Shown here one piece after another: positions 43,950 through 54,814 of a stretch of 64,000 nucleotides of DNA (within the stretch, counting starts at the first letter, position 1; each line of letters opens with the position of its first letter). Source of the stretch: Cristatella mucedo (Eukaryota; Bryozoa; Phylactolaemata; Cristatellidae). The stretch spans positions 1,203,501 through 1,267,500 of the forward strand of contig WPIO01000097.1 of the NCBI GenBank assembly GCA_009760855.2. Direction: 5' to 3'. The position numbers and the translations under genes are program-made. The notes under the pieces are model-generated. The model searched no databases and was not told the DNA's origin. It saw only the letters and a program-made list of their open reading frames with translations.

Positions 43950-46900
43950 ACACTACCCCAGGGTCCAACAGGAGAAGGGTGCAATTGTCTCTCTCGCAAT
44001 GCGCTGGCTTCACCACAGCTCACGGTGTTAGGGAAGTAGCCAAAAGAGTTATCGATAGCCTAAAAAGAGGTCCGAGGAGCATTTACGTGCCCACAAATCG
44101 TGGCAACGCCAGGGCTTTCACTCTGAGGTCGTTACACTCCTTTGAAAAAATGAGCCTAAAGACCATGTGAGCGTGAAAGAGACTAGCGAAACATTTCTGT
44201 TTCTTTTGCAAGCTGCCAGCTGCACGTAAATTTGGTTCGGTCTTTGATCTAAGCTTTTTTTAGCAAATACCGCATTGTATAGACAATTTCTAGTGGCTCT
44301 CTTACAGTTTCAAGATGGCGGTTAACATCTTTCGGCTGTGAAGAAAAGTTCAACTCAAAGGATCTTAAGTCCAACTGCTTTTGTATGTATCGTAAAGTTC
44401 TAACAATTAAAGCTCGTAATCAAAAGCTGTGTGCACTTTAATCTTCTTGTAGCTCTTACAGCATTTTCAAGTTTCACTTGGAGTCAGCTCTCTAGCAAGC
44501 GAAGCATCGGGTCCAAGCTGTAGTAAGTAGTCTTGACAAAAACGAGATCATTTGTGTCACCTGCTGTTTCGCCAAACATTGATGCATTTCTGATCGGCTT
44601 TAAATCGTAGCTTGTGAAATTTACTCTTAGTGGGAGGATCTTTTCTTGAATCGGATCCAGAGGAACTGTGACTTCATTATGATCTCAAGAAGTGCAAATC
44701 TGGTTAGATTCTGACTTGCCTCTTCTTGCCACAGATTGTGATATTTTTACCTTGAACTTTACAGACTCGGTTCTTGGTAGAAGTCGCTGAGCGGTAAATA
44801 AATCGTTAACCGCACTTCCATTTGAAAATGAGCAGAACGAGAAACTTATGTAGTAGGGCCAAATGGATCATGGCCACTCATGGAGCGACCCGAAAGGGCT
44901 TACCGGGTGGCAAACGGGCATGTCAGGTGGGAAGCCACCCGAAAGCCCCTTAAGTCCCCACGACTAGCAATGGTTTCTCATAGTTACGTTGCGATTCGAC
45001 CAATGTTCCTGGGCCTGACCAAAACTTTGAGTGAATAGACTGCTGACGAGTGTGTTATGTGTACCCAGAAAGTGGCCAGTTCTCTTAGTCGAGAGCGCGA
45101 ATGGCTCTGTATTCTCAGGAAAGGAAGAGCACCATTAATCTAGATTTCAGAGAAACAATCGCAGTTAAGCCGAGAAATAGGCCAAACCTTGACTTTGGCC
45201 GGCGTACCCAATCAAAGGATGGATCGCTGAAAGTGAAGGGGTAGCGGGTGACCAAAAAAGGGGGCAGTGCCCTTGGATTACCATTTAGTGGCTTGTGACC
45301 CAGACCGCGGATGTTTCCATCAGCCCAGACTCAGTCTAGGTTGAGGCAGACTCTTAATTGGTGTTGCGGTTACGCTTTGTTTAATCGTACGACGCAGCGT
45401 CTGCTGCAGAGCAGCAGCGTCATCGCATAGGCTGTCTGAGGCTAAATCAGCATGTCAGATTCGACTCAGCTTGACGACCATCAAGTAAACTAATTATATT
45501 GATGACGCATCCACCGGTACTGTATATGTGTGCATTAGGCGCTTCTATCTAGCGAAATTATAAATGTCAAAAACCAACCAGGTCGTTTTGTTCCAATTAA
45601 TGACCGTAGTTAACTTTCTAAATATTTGTTTAACTCTGAGTACTCGCCTATTGCAGTCAAAAGTTTGCCTTGTGTGGGCTCTAAAATAGCCTTTTTAGAG
45701 GAAGACTTATCATCTTTCCTTTGGAAATTGGCCAATTGCAAAAGATCTTGCTGCTTTTGAGGCATCTGAATAATAATGAATTCTGCCTCCTAATTAATGG
45801 CATCTCATATTGAGCAGTATTCGCTGATAGTGGCCCTCAAAGAATTGGGTCCAGAGTAAGGAATACATCTTTCAGCTAAAAGATGTGAAAGTACCTTTTT
45901 GTTGACAATATCGCAAGCACTGCCAATTGTTTCTTTCTGGCTATGGATGTAAGGAGTTAAAAAGAGATTTCTCGCGAACCTTTCTTAGCTCTTAGCTCTT
46001 ACTTCTTAGCTATGTTTGCGACCATAGCAAGTTCGTCGTCGTGGAAAATGCCGTTGTCAAAAATTCTAATCCAAGTATGTATTCCGGACAAGTGCCACAG
46101 ATTTTGAATGAATATTCATCTTTCAACGCTGCCCATGTTCGGGTTAGGATACACTACGTAAAGGCATCGACAATCTTCCGGGTAGCTCCGAGGAGCCGAT
46201 GCTTCGCTCGCTGTATTAAACCGGTGTTTTCCGAAAACAAGTTCAATACAAGAAGATTCTCTCGCTGATAATGCAATTATGCATAAGATTCTACTACGTT
46301 GATGGCAGGTGTAGTACATCTTAAGCGTTTAATGCGTGAAAAAATAAATGGCCTGAACTTACCGTCTTGCACAGTGGATTGCCACCGGAAATGATAAATT
46401 TGAGCCTGCCGCTCTGACGTTCCACCGAGAGTCATAAATGAAAGTTCGAGGAGCTCATTGTCACGTATGTAGTCAGCTGTGTCAAATGATGTGATTCGAA
46501 GCCAAGCAGATTATATACTCGCGGCTATCGGCAATCATTGGTACCAAGTCCTTTTCGTCACCAGCAATTTGGTACAACTACTTCTTCATTCGGGGCCAAT
46601 AGCGGTTGACGCGAAAAACACCTCTGTTTTTTTTATTTAAACATATCGTGAAGCCCAAAAAATATTTTAAGATATGCTCTCCGATAACGTGCCGAAAATT
46701 CTGAAGGCGAATTCCCGACGATTTCTAGCCAATTGATACTGAAACCTTTGGACTTTCTATTTCTATATAGCAGATACTCATTAATTTGATAGATATAGGC
46801 TTTCATGTTTCTTTTAGTAATGTAAGATTTCATATTAAGGCCGAACAGGAACCAATCTATTCACCAAAGGCATCGGGTGAGCGTGTCTGCAGAACCAGCT

Positions 46901-47450
46901 AATTTCCGACTTCAAGCTGCGTGCAGGACTACTAACCAGTATCAGCTAATTTTAGCCATTCTTATTTATAAAAAAAAAATCTGCAGTCGATAGAAGCGCC
47001 CGAGTGCGAGTGTGCAAGAAGCCACGTGACTAGCCGGGATTACGCCAAGAAAAGGCCTTGACCTTGAGAAAAGCAACGAATCATAGGAGGGCCTGAGAGC
47101 ATTATTTGGCTCTTACCTTCCCTTTGTGTTCCATTCAAGAGACCAAGGCAAATGTTGCAGCGTAGGCATAGGAAAGGGTGCCAAAAGACCGACTTGGGCC
47201 TCCGGCCTTGCCCAGTCCGAAACCCGCGGGCCGAGCCTAACACATCTCTATGCCTTCCTACGATTGGTCTCCATTGGCAAAGTAAACCCGGTCTCCTCCA
47301 AGGCTTGGCCCTGGCTATTTCCCAGGCATGTTAGCAAACCAATCTGCGAGCGTTATCTGAGGATTGGTCAATGGCCTTCTGGTTTGGCCCGGCTATTAAG
47401 GAGTAGGCATTGACCTAGGTAAAGGTGAATGTATTTGATGACCGAGGTGT
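43950..47450. other. Mostly unassigned sequence
   Basis: No transposon ORF or known domain. It contains an imperfect hairpin (44896-44953) and a short candidate exon at 46010-46074 (pyrimidine-rich acceptor TTCTTAG, MFATIASSSSWKM, donor CCAA|GTATGT, phase 0). It also contains a GC-richer block at 47050-47400 with no recognisable coding. A YY1-like AAGATGGCGG occurs at 44311. Confidence 0.35.
44896..44953. repeat. Imperfect hairpin, arms about 18 bp
   Basis: AAGGGCTTACCGGGTGGC pairs imperfectly with GCCACCCGAAAGCCCCTT across about 22 bases. Could be a structured transcript or a foldback repeat. Nothing else supports a gene. Confidence 0.45.
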
Positions 47451-47454
47451 CATG

Positions 47455-47545
47455 GTGTCGTTGAGCCCCGTGGCGGCCTATGCGAAGCGCCTGAAGTAGA
47501 AGTTAAGCTCTCTTAGGGCGCTGTTCAAATGAATTATATGATTTT
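47455..47545 (+). mobile_element. SINE S1, partial
   Basis: The B-box end GTTGAGCCCCGTGGCGG, then the tail GCGAAGCGCCTGAAGTAGA ... CTCTCTTAGGGCGCTGTTC. The A-box half is lost. Confidence 0.65.
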
Positions 47546-47599
47546 ACTTTATATGATTTACCTAAGAATTAATTTACCTATGAATTATATGATTTACAT

Positions 47600-48262
47600 A
47601 AATCTGCATTCCAAAGATAGTCGGTATAAACACTAAGCCATGCTGACTCTGTGGAACTATTAGCTCTAAAACTAGACTGGAACTTGCTTGCTAGTTTTGA
47701 AATTCTAATGTAAGAGTTCAGCTGGTCTGCCACAACTCGTTCCGGTGTCTCCGATAGGAACGGTAGATTGGAGAGTGGGTGGAAGCTGCTCACGTTTGCT
47801 TGGTCGAGTGTTGCTTTCTTAATTAGTAGCTTAACTACAGCTTTTTTGAAGAAAAAAATGTGGACACTTCCTGACACCAAGAGCATATTTGTTACTTTAG
47901 TCATGAATGGCAGCAGCAGATGTATGCATAGTAGAAGTAGGTCATTGGCTATAGGGTCTAGAGGATTGGTAGTCTGCTTTGACTTGGGAGATGAATTTCA
48001 GAATGAGGTCACTCGTGGCCTCCTTGAATGTAGACATTGGGGTGCTACACGGAATTGAGAGTGATGAGTCCTGTGCTGTTATTATTGAGGGACAGGAGTC
48101 CAGAAAAAATGTTTCCACCTTCAGGATTGAATCGACTCTCTGTGCTTGTTTGTCGTACTGACAAAAACGCTGGAGCAGCGATCAACTGGATCGGTGCCGA
48201 AAGGATCGCCTGGTCACGTGATCGCCCGGCAAGGAGCTAACTTGGGAGCGGTTGTGGAGGTG
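47600..48262 (-). mobile_element. LINE family A fragment, minus strand
   Basis: Broken frames read FKKAVVKLLIKKATLDQANV and NLPFLSETPERVVADQLNSY, then KFQSSFRANSSTESAW (47578-47904), the start of the RT. The preceding linker follows up to about 48262. A LINE B tail (48263-48372) interrupts it, after which related linker sequence may continue to about 48425. Confidence 0.75.
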
Positions 48263-48372
48263 TGTATCTCCGTCAGTAACTCCACAAAGTCATAAAGACC
48301 ATGTGGGTGTTACGCAGGAGAGTTTTCTATAGCGCACTCACAGCGTAAGCGGCTTTCGGTATGATCGTAGAC
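48263..48372 (-). repeat. LINE B 3' segment inserted in LINE A
   Basis: GTATCTCCGTCAGTAACTCC, ACAAAGTCATAAAGACCATG, GAGAGTTTTCTATAGCGCAC, GCGGCTTTCGGTATGATCG. Same as 28998-29115. LINE A sequence flanks it on both sides, showing B inserted after A. Confidence 0.75.
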
Positions 48373-48819
48373 GATAGCATTTTTAATTTTTGCATTTGTG
48401 ATTCAAATTTTTTTTTATGGAAGTTAGACTTATCATTTAAAAACTAGGTGAAAATTTTAATCGGACTCCCTTTCATCAGCCCGTTGCCATCACACCACAG
48501 TCGAACCTATCGGCTGCTGGTGACGGTTTCTTATCATTAGGATTGCGGAGGGCGAAGATCAGACGAACTTGCTTCTTACGACATGGTTTCACAAACAAGA
48601 GTGATTCTGACAGTTGTTCTTCATTGCGATTGCAGTTACTCTTTGTAGTTGTACTCGGCACCCGCTTCGTTTCTTACTGACGCCTCTTCGTACCCATTAC
48701 TCGCTTGTCGAATTGAATGAGTTAGTAAGACTCTCACCTCTGTTTTTGATCACATAAACCCCATGACTTGATTTTTGAGTGCTACTATCTTGCTTTGGTA
48801 CGCTTGGCATTAGCTAAAT

Positions 48820-49060
48820 CCGACTGGTGCTTCAGCTCTCTTACACAACGACATCTACTTTCCCGCTGCCTACTGTGGCAAATACTTCCTATCCGTCCTG
48901 ATCTGCTGCTCACAATTTCTCAGTGTGGCGTGAGATGAACCATTTTGGCTGCCGTATGCCCAAAAAATGCCACCTTAGGCTGTGAGTGTGCTATAGAAAC
49001 CTCCGTGTGGCTTTGTGGAGCTACTGACCCAGATACACTACGTTATATTACAGCTACACC
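48820..49060 (+). mobile_element. LINE family B, 3' end fragment
   Basis: CAACGACATCTACTTTCCC, then CTGCTGCTCACAATTTCTC, then the B tail GCTGTGAGTGTGCTATAGAA and GTGTGGCTTTGTGGAGCTAC. Matches 6410-6670 with deletions. Confidence 0.65.
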
Positions 49061-49326
49061 TTAGTATTTTATAACTCTGTAGCCGAGGTTAGTAAACTCA
49101 CAAGAGAGTGACATTCTATCTCGTTCACCTATTTAACATCCTGTCGAGGCACATTAACTTCCTGCATTCCTGACTGCCTGTAAGTAGGGCATCCCTCAGA
49201 CATCCATGGACCAGCTGTCCTATTTGGTTCCAACGTGAGTGTTACCGTCCATCTTTGGCAGCGTAGGATTTCGCAGCATCGTATTAACGTATTCAAAGTT
49301 GTCCACTGGCCACTTTTTAAATTTAT

Positions 49327-49329
<3 letters not shown>

Positions 49330-49389
<60 letters not shown>
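49330..49389. repeat. (CT)n microsatellite
   Basis: About 58 pure bases of CT following AATTTATTAAT. The Leu-Ser and Arg-Glu frames are artefacts. Confidence 0.97.
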
Positions 49390-49391
<2 letters not shown>

Positions 49392-49764
49392 GATTACGAA
49401 CGTCGCACGGTCCGTGATTAATAAATACCCTGTGCAGTACTGACAGGAGTGGCAACTACGACACTCACCCTTGACAACAGGTGGTCGGTCACGTGGTCAA
49501 TTTCCGTCTCGATTTCCTAGTTTTTTTTACTTTTTGCATCTCCGCTGTCGCTGCAACCCCCGCGGGACGGAAGATGCCGCCTGCTGTAAAGCTGCACACC
49601 GCTTTGTACCGCTAGTTCAGAGGCTGGATCCTGGATCATTCGTTAGCTCGATAGCAGTTTGTAACAGGATTTATCGCAGCTGGCCGGCTCCCTGGTGACT
49701 ATCTGAGGAACTCCTGTGCGAAAGAATTTGAACTGGGGCTGTTCTGAGAAAACGCTCTTGATTA

Positions 49765-49830
49765 GCACACACTTAAGTCCTTGTGGCATTGTGGAGTTAC
49801 AGACGGAGATACATGTTACATTGCATTAAA
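49765..49830 (+). repeat. LINE B tail scrap
   Basis: CACTTAAGTCCTTGTGGCAT, then TGTGGAGTTACAGACGGAGA and TACATG. The distal part of the B tail only. Confidence 0.6.
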
Positions 49831-49914
49831 TGATGTTATATACTTTCAAAGGCGTTTCGCTCAGTTATCGGACATTATGCTCAGCTATTGGCTAATATCG
49901 GGCGTTGTATTCAG

Positions 49915-49979
49915 GTATTGTGTTCGAGCCATGACTGACTTGACCATGAATTCGTTCGAAAGCGTGCTACATGCGTATG
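49915..49979 (+). CDS. Weak candidate start exon
   Basis: An acceptor-like TTGTATTCAG ends at 49914. An ATG at 49931 opens MTDLTMNSFESVLHAY, and a donor TATG|GTGAGT has GT at 49980. Very short and supported only by splice signals. Confidence 0.2.
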
Positions 49980-50144
49980 GTGAGTGACTGGGGCATCATG
50001 CGTACGTCGGAATAGTAGTCAAATTCTCAGTTGAAGTAGGCCAAAACCTGAAAATGTAAAAGCCAGATTCTGAAGTTATTTGGGAGTAATTACTCTACTC
50101 TTCGCCCGTGAGTAGGTGATGATGCTCACACTTTGCGACGCGAC

Positions 50145-50260
50145 TTTACGTTGAGGGCTCGAGTCCTTCGGAAAACAGTGTGAAAGTCACTACAGGCGAG
50201 GCAACAGCCGCCAAGGCTCCTCTGCCGCTACATGAATGAGGCTGTTGAATCAACTAGTCA
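50145..50260 (+). mobile_element. SINE S2, partial
   Basis: The B-box remnant GAGGGCTCGAGTCCTTCGG is followed by the body: GGCAACAGCCGCCAAGG, TCCTCTGCCGCTACATGAAT, GAGGCTGTTGAATCAACTAG. Matches the S2 3' end at 35990-36040. Confidence 0.6.
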
Positions 50261-50264
50261 GACT

Positions 50265-50990
50265 TTACTTTCCTTTATTCTCCTGGTTTTATTTCATAAC
50301 GATACTGCCATTAAAATAACGACCTTTTTACGAGGATTTTATTTGAATTCCGTTTCAGAATCGGGAATGCTCTACGGGCTATCTTGTGCTGTGCACATTA
50401 TTAGCCGTTGTTCGCATCGACTATTCAAAATAACTGGCGTTCTTCGAGTCGATTGACACGCATCTGGTATGTGCGCATTAAAGCACTAATTGAAGCTACC
50501 ACGGTCCTCTCTTTGCGAGTTCACTAATGAGAACGGTGTCATCGTTGTGGCCTCGTTCTGTATTTTACGCTTTAAGAATATTTAATATAGAATATTATAT
50601 TTAATATAGAATATTTAAGAATATGAGTAATCCGTTTCCCCCTCGACCGAGGACAGGAAAGTGCACCCAGTTCGGAATGATGACGCAACTGGCGCATTTG
50701 CTTAAATCCTCCAACGAAAGCAGACTTGTCAGACAATCCCTGTCGACTTTCGGCACCACTGCGCCACGGCGATGTCAGCACCTGAGAGCGGCGGCCCGCC
50801 ACGATACGACGACGGCAGCCGTGGTCCGACTGAGGCAGCACCGCCCACAGCCGTCAGTCAGGATAGCTCGAGTAGCTAATGAAGAAAACAGACGCAAATC
50901 CGGGTCCAAGAAAACTGCGCTCGCTGATGTGCGCTCACTAGCGCTCTGCCTGGACATGCGTCTCCTTAGTCACTGCGCTGCTGCTTAGTG
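50265..50990. other. AT-rich repeat block and an unrecognised 121-codon frame
   Basis: The sequence ATTTAATATAGAATAT occurs twice at 50579-50614. A plus-strand ATG frame (50623-50988) follows directly, basic and Arg/Ala-rich, with no motif I know. GC content jumps at about 50640. It may be a real 5' end or chance. Confidence 0.2.
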
Positions 50991-51009
50991 TGCTGTGACT
51001 TTCGTGCAT

Positions 51010-51105
51010 CATCTCTCTCTCCCTCTCTCCCGCTCGCTCTCCCTTTCCCTCTCCCTCTCCCTCTCTCTCCCTCTCCCTCTCGCTCTCCCTCTCTCTCGCT
51101 CTTTA
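51010..51105. repeat. CT/CCCT-rich microsatellite
   Basis: Degenerate CTCTCTCC/CTCGCT repeat leading into the CpG island. Confidence 0.9.
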
Positions 51106-51119
51106 ACACGAGTACCGCG

Positions 51120-52195
51120 TGTTCCGTTGCGGTTCACCCTTACGGCGCGCTCGGCTCTGCTACGCTCGTCTGCTGCAGCGCGCACCGTCCGGCTTCCCCT
51201 AGGACACTGCCACCCCTAGGTGCCCCCCCCCGCAGCCTTCCTTTCGCCGCGAGCGAGCCCTCGCGCCCACGGCTTTCCGACCAACCGACCGAACCCGCGT
51301 CCGTCGGCCAGCGCGCGCGCGGCAGCTGCGTCGGCGCTCCGGCGACCGACCGACCGACCGGTCCGCTGGCATTAGCAGGAAACGCGAAGGTAGCAAGCTG
51401 GAGCTCATAAATAAGGCGCTTAGCGCTCGCGCGCTATTACGCCGGCTCCAGCGCGTCTCCGGGCCGGCGCTCTGCTCATAGCTCGAGGAGCACCTGTCGG
51501 TCGGCTGACCGGCGGCGCAGCTGCCGGCTCTCTGCGCGCTTCGGACGCCCGCGGCAGGTGGCGCCCAACCCGAGGCCAGAGCGCGAACCTGCTACGCGAT
51601 CGTAATTGGCGATAATTTGGGCCGAGGAAAAATGCGGGCGCAGCGGAGGCCAGAATCGCAACAGGGCTGGGCGTGGCCGAGAACTGGCTGGCTGCGGGCG
51701 GACTGGGGCAGGTTCTGCTCGAGTCAGCCTGCGTTCGCTCGCGGAGCCGAGCGAGCGCTGGCTGCGTCCAATTGCTGCGCCACCGCCGATTCGCCGCCGC
51801 CATCGCCGCCGTGCAAGAGCGGCCAGCCAGCTCTTGCGCGGCGGCGATGCGCCGACCCACGCCGCCCGCCCGCCCGCCCGCGCTCCCCGGCCCGCTGGCG
51901 CGGGCGGACCCGCTCGCTGGCCGGCTATCATCCGGTTCGCGAGCACCTTCGCGCGAATTCCTAGCGTTTTTTATCGCTAACGTGCCGCGCTTCCGGAGCG
52001 AGCGGCGTTAGCTGCGCGGTCAGCACCCGGCGGGCGCCCAGGCTGCGTCCCACTTTAACGACGACCTGGCGGAACGCTAGCTCCGGGCTGCGAGACGAAC
52101 GCCAGCGCTCGATGCACTGCTCGGAGCGGCAGCCGGGACGATACGCAAGAGAGAGCGGCCGGCGGAAAAGCACGTGACAAGCCACTGAAAGAGGC
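51120..52195 (+). promoter_or_regulatory. CpG-rich, promoter-like island
   Basis: About 1.1 kb of very GC- and CpG-rich DNA, ending just before a short ATG exon with a strong donor (52204-52269). Long frames on both strands (51420-52011) lack domains and are typical of stop-poor GC-rich DNA. Promoter reading is inferred from composition and the adjacent donor. Confidence 0.4.
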
Positions 52196-52203
52196 GACCG
52201 CGC

Positions 52204-52269
52204 ATGTCGCTCGGGAAAAGTTGCCGAAGTTCGAAGAATGCTTTAGAACAACGTTGGAAATGCAAACTA
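52204..52269 (+). CDS. Candidate first coding exon after a CpG island
   Basis: The ATG at 52204 opens MSLGKSCRSSKNALEQRWK, 22 codons, reaching the donor AACTA|GTGAGT with GT at 52270 in phase 0. The read-through frame stops soon after, as expected in an intron. The position at the downstream edge of a CpG island is typical for a first exon. The peptide is short, basic and unrecognised. Confidence 0.3.
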
Positions 52270-52796
52270 GTGAGTATTAGTAAAGATGACTAAGACAGAT
52301 TAACCAAGCCGCGCTATATCAGTTTGGGCTACGCAAGACCACTAAAGCGCAAAAGGAATGAGCATAGCGACAGCCGACCTTGGTATATAAAATGGTGTCG
52401 TCGCTCAACGCACAAATGGTAGAAACGCGAGGCACGCAAGGTGAGAGATCCGCGCCGAGCGCGGTGAGCAAGTGGCCGTTAAGGCCTGCTGCTGACGCTT
52501 TTCTTATTCGTACGTAGCGTGCGGTTATGAAGACCAACTGACGATGCATTTCCTGTCCGAGCGTCATCACCTCATGAAAGCTGGTGGTGACGAGTACGCG
52601 ACATTGGCTTTGATCGGTATCTCCGCCTGGTGCGTGAGGTACTGGACAAGTAAGCGGACGTGTAATAGGAGGGATTTTAATTTAACCCATTCAGAGTCTA
52701 GTCAAGTGTGTTGATGTAAATCGTACACGAAAAGCACTGTCTTGGACCATATATCGAGCAGGAACAGGCTAGGATAGCAAATTTAAAAGGTAGCAG
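52270..52796. other. No gene recognised
   Basis: If the preceding exon is real, this is the beginning of its first intron. No repeats identified. Confidence 0.4.
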
Positions 52797-52960
52797 TTAG
52801 AACAGCCTTATTTCTATATCAGCAGAAGAGCCTGGCTTGCTATAACTACCGCTTGCAGCGGGCAATAAAGAATCGCCTACTGCCGGACTTGAACCCACGA
52901 TCTGGGCTGCAAAGCGCGAGCATCTTACACCTGGGCTAAGACTCGTGGTACAAAGCGACA
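52797..52960 (-). mobile_element. SINE S2, minus strand, near complete
   Basis: On the minus strand: an A-box-like GTCTTAGCCCAGG, the B-box GTGGGTTCAAGTCCGGC, then GCGATTCTTTATTGCC, CTTCTGCTGATATAGAAAT and AAGGCTGTTCTAAC. Confirms the S2 order seen at 35870-36045. Confidence 0.75.
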
Positions 52961-53444
52961 GCAACAAAAAGTTGCCACGATCGGTAGCAGAAACGAGGCT
53001 CGTCATTCGCCGATGGCTGTCACTGGGCAACGAACAATAGTGGCCAACTTACCAGCCAGTGACCTTCTGAGCGAAGGTACGTCAACGGTTCCACTTTAAC
53101 AGCTCGGCTAAGCGCAGATGGCTAGGCCATGATCTCCACTTTGAATGTACCACTAAAACCTTTCTCTTGTCAGCCGTTCGACTAGCGGCCGTCCGAAACT
53201 CCCTCGACATTAGAAAGATGCGCTGCTAAGTTGCACCGATATGAAGACCCGTGGGGGCACGCGCCGGTTTGGCAAAGCCGTTGCACTGTCTATCATGACC
53301 TTCGAGCTGGACTACTGATTTGAATTGGAGCCAGCTGAATAAATCCCTGCGATAAGTAGGCTTATGAGCATCGCGTTACTAAATTCACCTGCGTCGTGAA
53401 GAGCGAGCACTTTACTCTTGAGCTAGGAGACCCAGGGCCTGTCT

Positions 53445-54690
53445 CCCAATAAATAGTTAATTATGAGAATAAAATATTTCCCAAAGAAAACTTCACTTTG
53501 TAGGCACTTAAATTAGCTGAATGGAAGCGTTTCGATTGCTTAGTCGTGGCATGCACAAACTTCAAGCCAGTCAAGTACGCCAAGGACAAGGTCACTCAGA
53601 GGGAGCACATGCTGAGGAGCAAGTGGTGAGTTTTCAGCATCTTTTAAATGTCGTCAAGTCAGGAGACGTCGTGACGTCAGTCGGTGGTTAGTTAAATACT
53701 TTGGAAGCATACTAGCTGAAGGTACGTTCCCCGAGGGATAGAGGCACAGCTATACGATCCGAGTCAGACAAGCAGGTGGTGATACGCCCCCGGAATTCCC
53801 GATTAAGAAGTAATTCAGCACGAGCGAAAGATTGGAATGACGGAAAAGTGAGTGACAGAATCTTGAAGGAGTCAATGCGCTGCCCTATAGGGAGCCAGTG
53901 GCAGACTGGTAAGAAGTTATTCTGTAATGTGGCGCTCGCAACGGTCACAACAGACAAGTCTAGTGGCCGAGTTGTGCAACAGCTGTTGGCGTCTTACACC
54001 ACAGGTGGAAAGACCTGCGAGTAGAGACTTACAGGAGTCTAGTCGGAGTGTCATGAATTCACGTACCAGCTTAACTGTGGCGACCTTTTCTGAGCCAGCT
54101 GGAATATTTTTCGCAATGTCGCATAAAAGGGAAGTAGGTTTATCCGACTGTGGAGCTGATTTGGTAATCTAGTGAAGCAATTTCGAAAGAGGAAACCCGG
54201 ATTCCGTGCGGAGGCCGCAGGAGATGTGCTGGCTGAGCCAATCAGTGGGGCTAGGCTTTGTAAATCCAAGTAAAACTTAGTTTTCCCGTAATTATCAGTT
54301 TTTTTTCTATCAACTCACTTTCGGAATGTGTGCTGCCATCCAATTGTACATGTTAGCAATATATGTGCTGCAAAGTGTAGCAAAGTGAGAGCTTGAGATG
54401 CTATAAGGCATGCCAGAGGGCGGGATATCCAAGCGCACAAGTACAGCTAGGCTTCATCTCCATAGAGATGTGAGCCTGGATGGTGCTCGGCCGTCATTGC
54501 GTGGGAAAGAGGAACAGTGCACATTTTGAAAATGAGTGGACCGCATGTGGGCAGCAGTTTAAGATCTACTGTTTCAGTGTTAAATACTTCATAAGTGTAC
54601 TCACAAACAAGAGGCTCTTTGAGTGGTGGTGAGGTAGAACCTGAGGCTAAAAACAGAATTACTACTTAGTTTTGTGGGCAGCACTATATA
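53445..54690 (-). mobile_element. Diverged LINE copy (family A relative), minus strand
   Basis: A tail-like segment at 53451-53530 (AATAAATAGTTAATTATG, CACTTTGTAGGCACTTA). Then broken frames match the C-terminal domain: HWLPIGQRIDSFKILSLTF (53712-53957) and the thumb, ASTSPAASARNPGFLF (54051-54269). It diverges from the young copies along its whole length and has stops in every frame, so it is an older subfamily. Confidence 0.7.
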
Positions 54691-54765
54691 GCTTTCTCAG
54701 AAAAATAAATAGGTCATCAATAAGCAGGCCTCTAGAGCGATAGTATTTTTCTTATTCGGGAAGGT

Positions 54766-54803
54766 ATAATAATAATAACAGTAATAACAATAATAACAAT
54801 ACA
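54766..54803. repeat. (TAATAACAA)-type AT repeat
   Basis: TAATAATAATAACAGTAATA-type sequence at the edge of the next LINE. It may be the tail of a lost minus-strand element. Confidence 0.6.
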
Positions 54804-54814
54804 CCTCTGACAAA

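Noticed and set aside
51420-52011. Several overlapping Ala/Arg-rich frames on both strands
   Set aside because: Same GC-rich effect. Five overlapping frames cannot all be genes and none has a motif.
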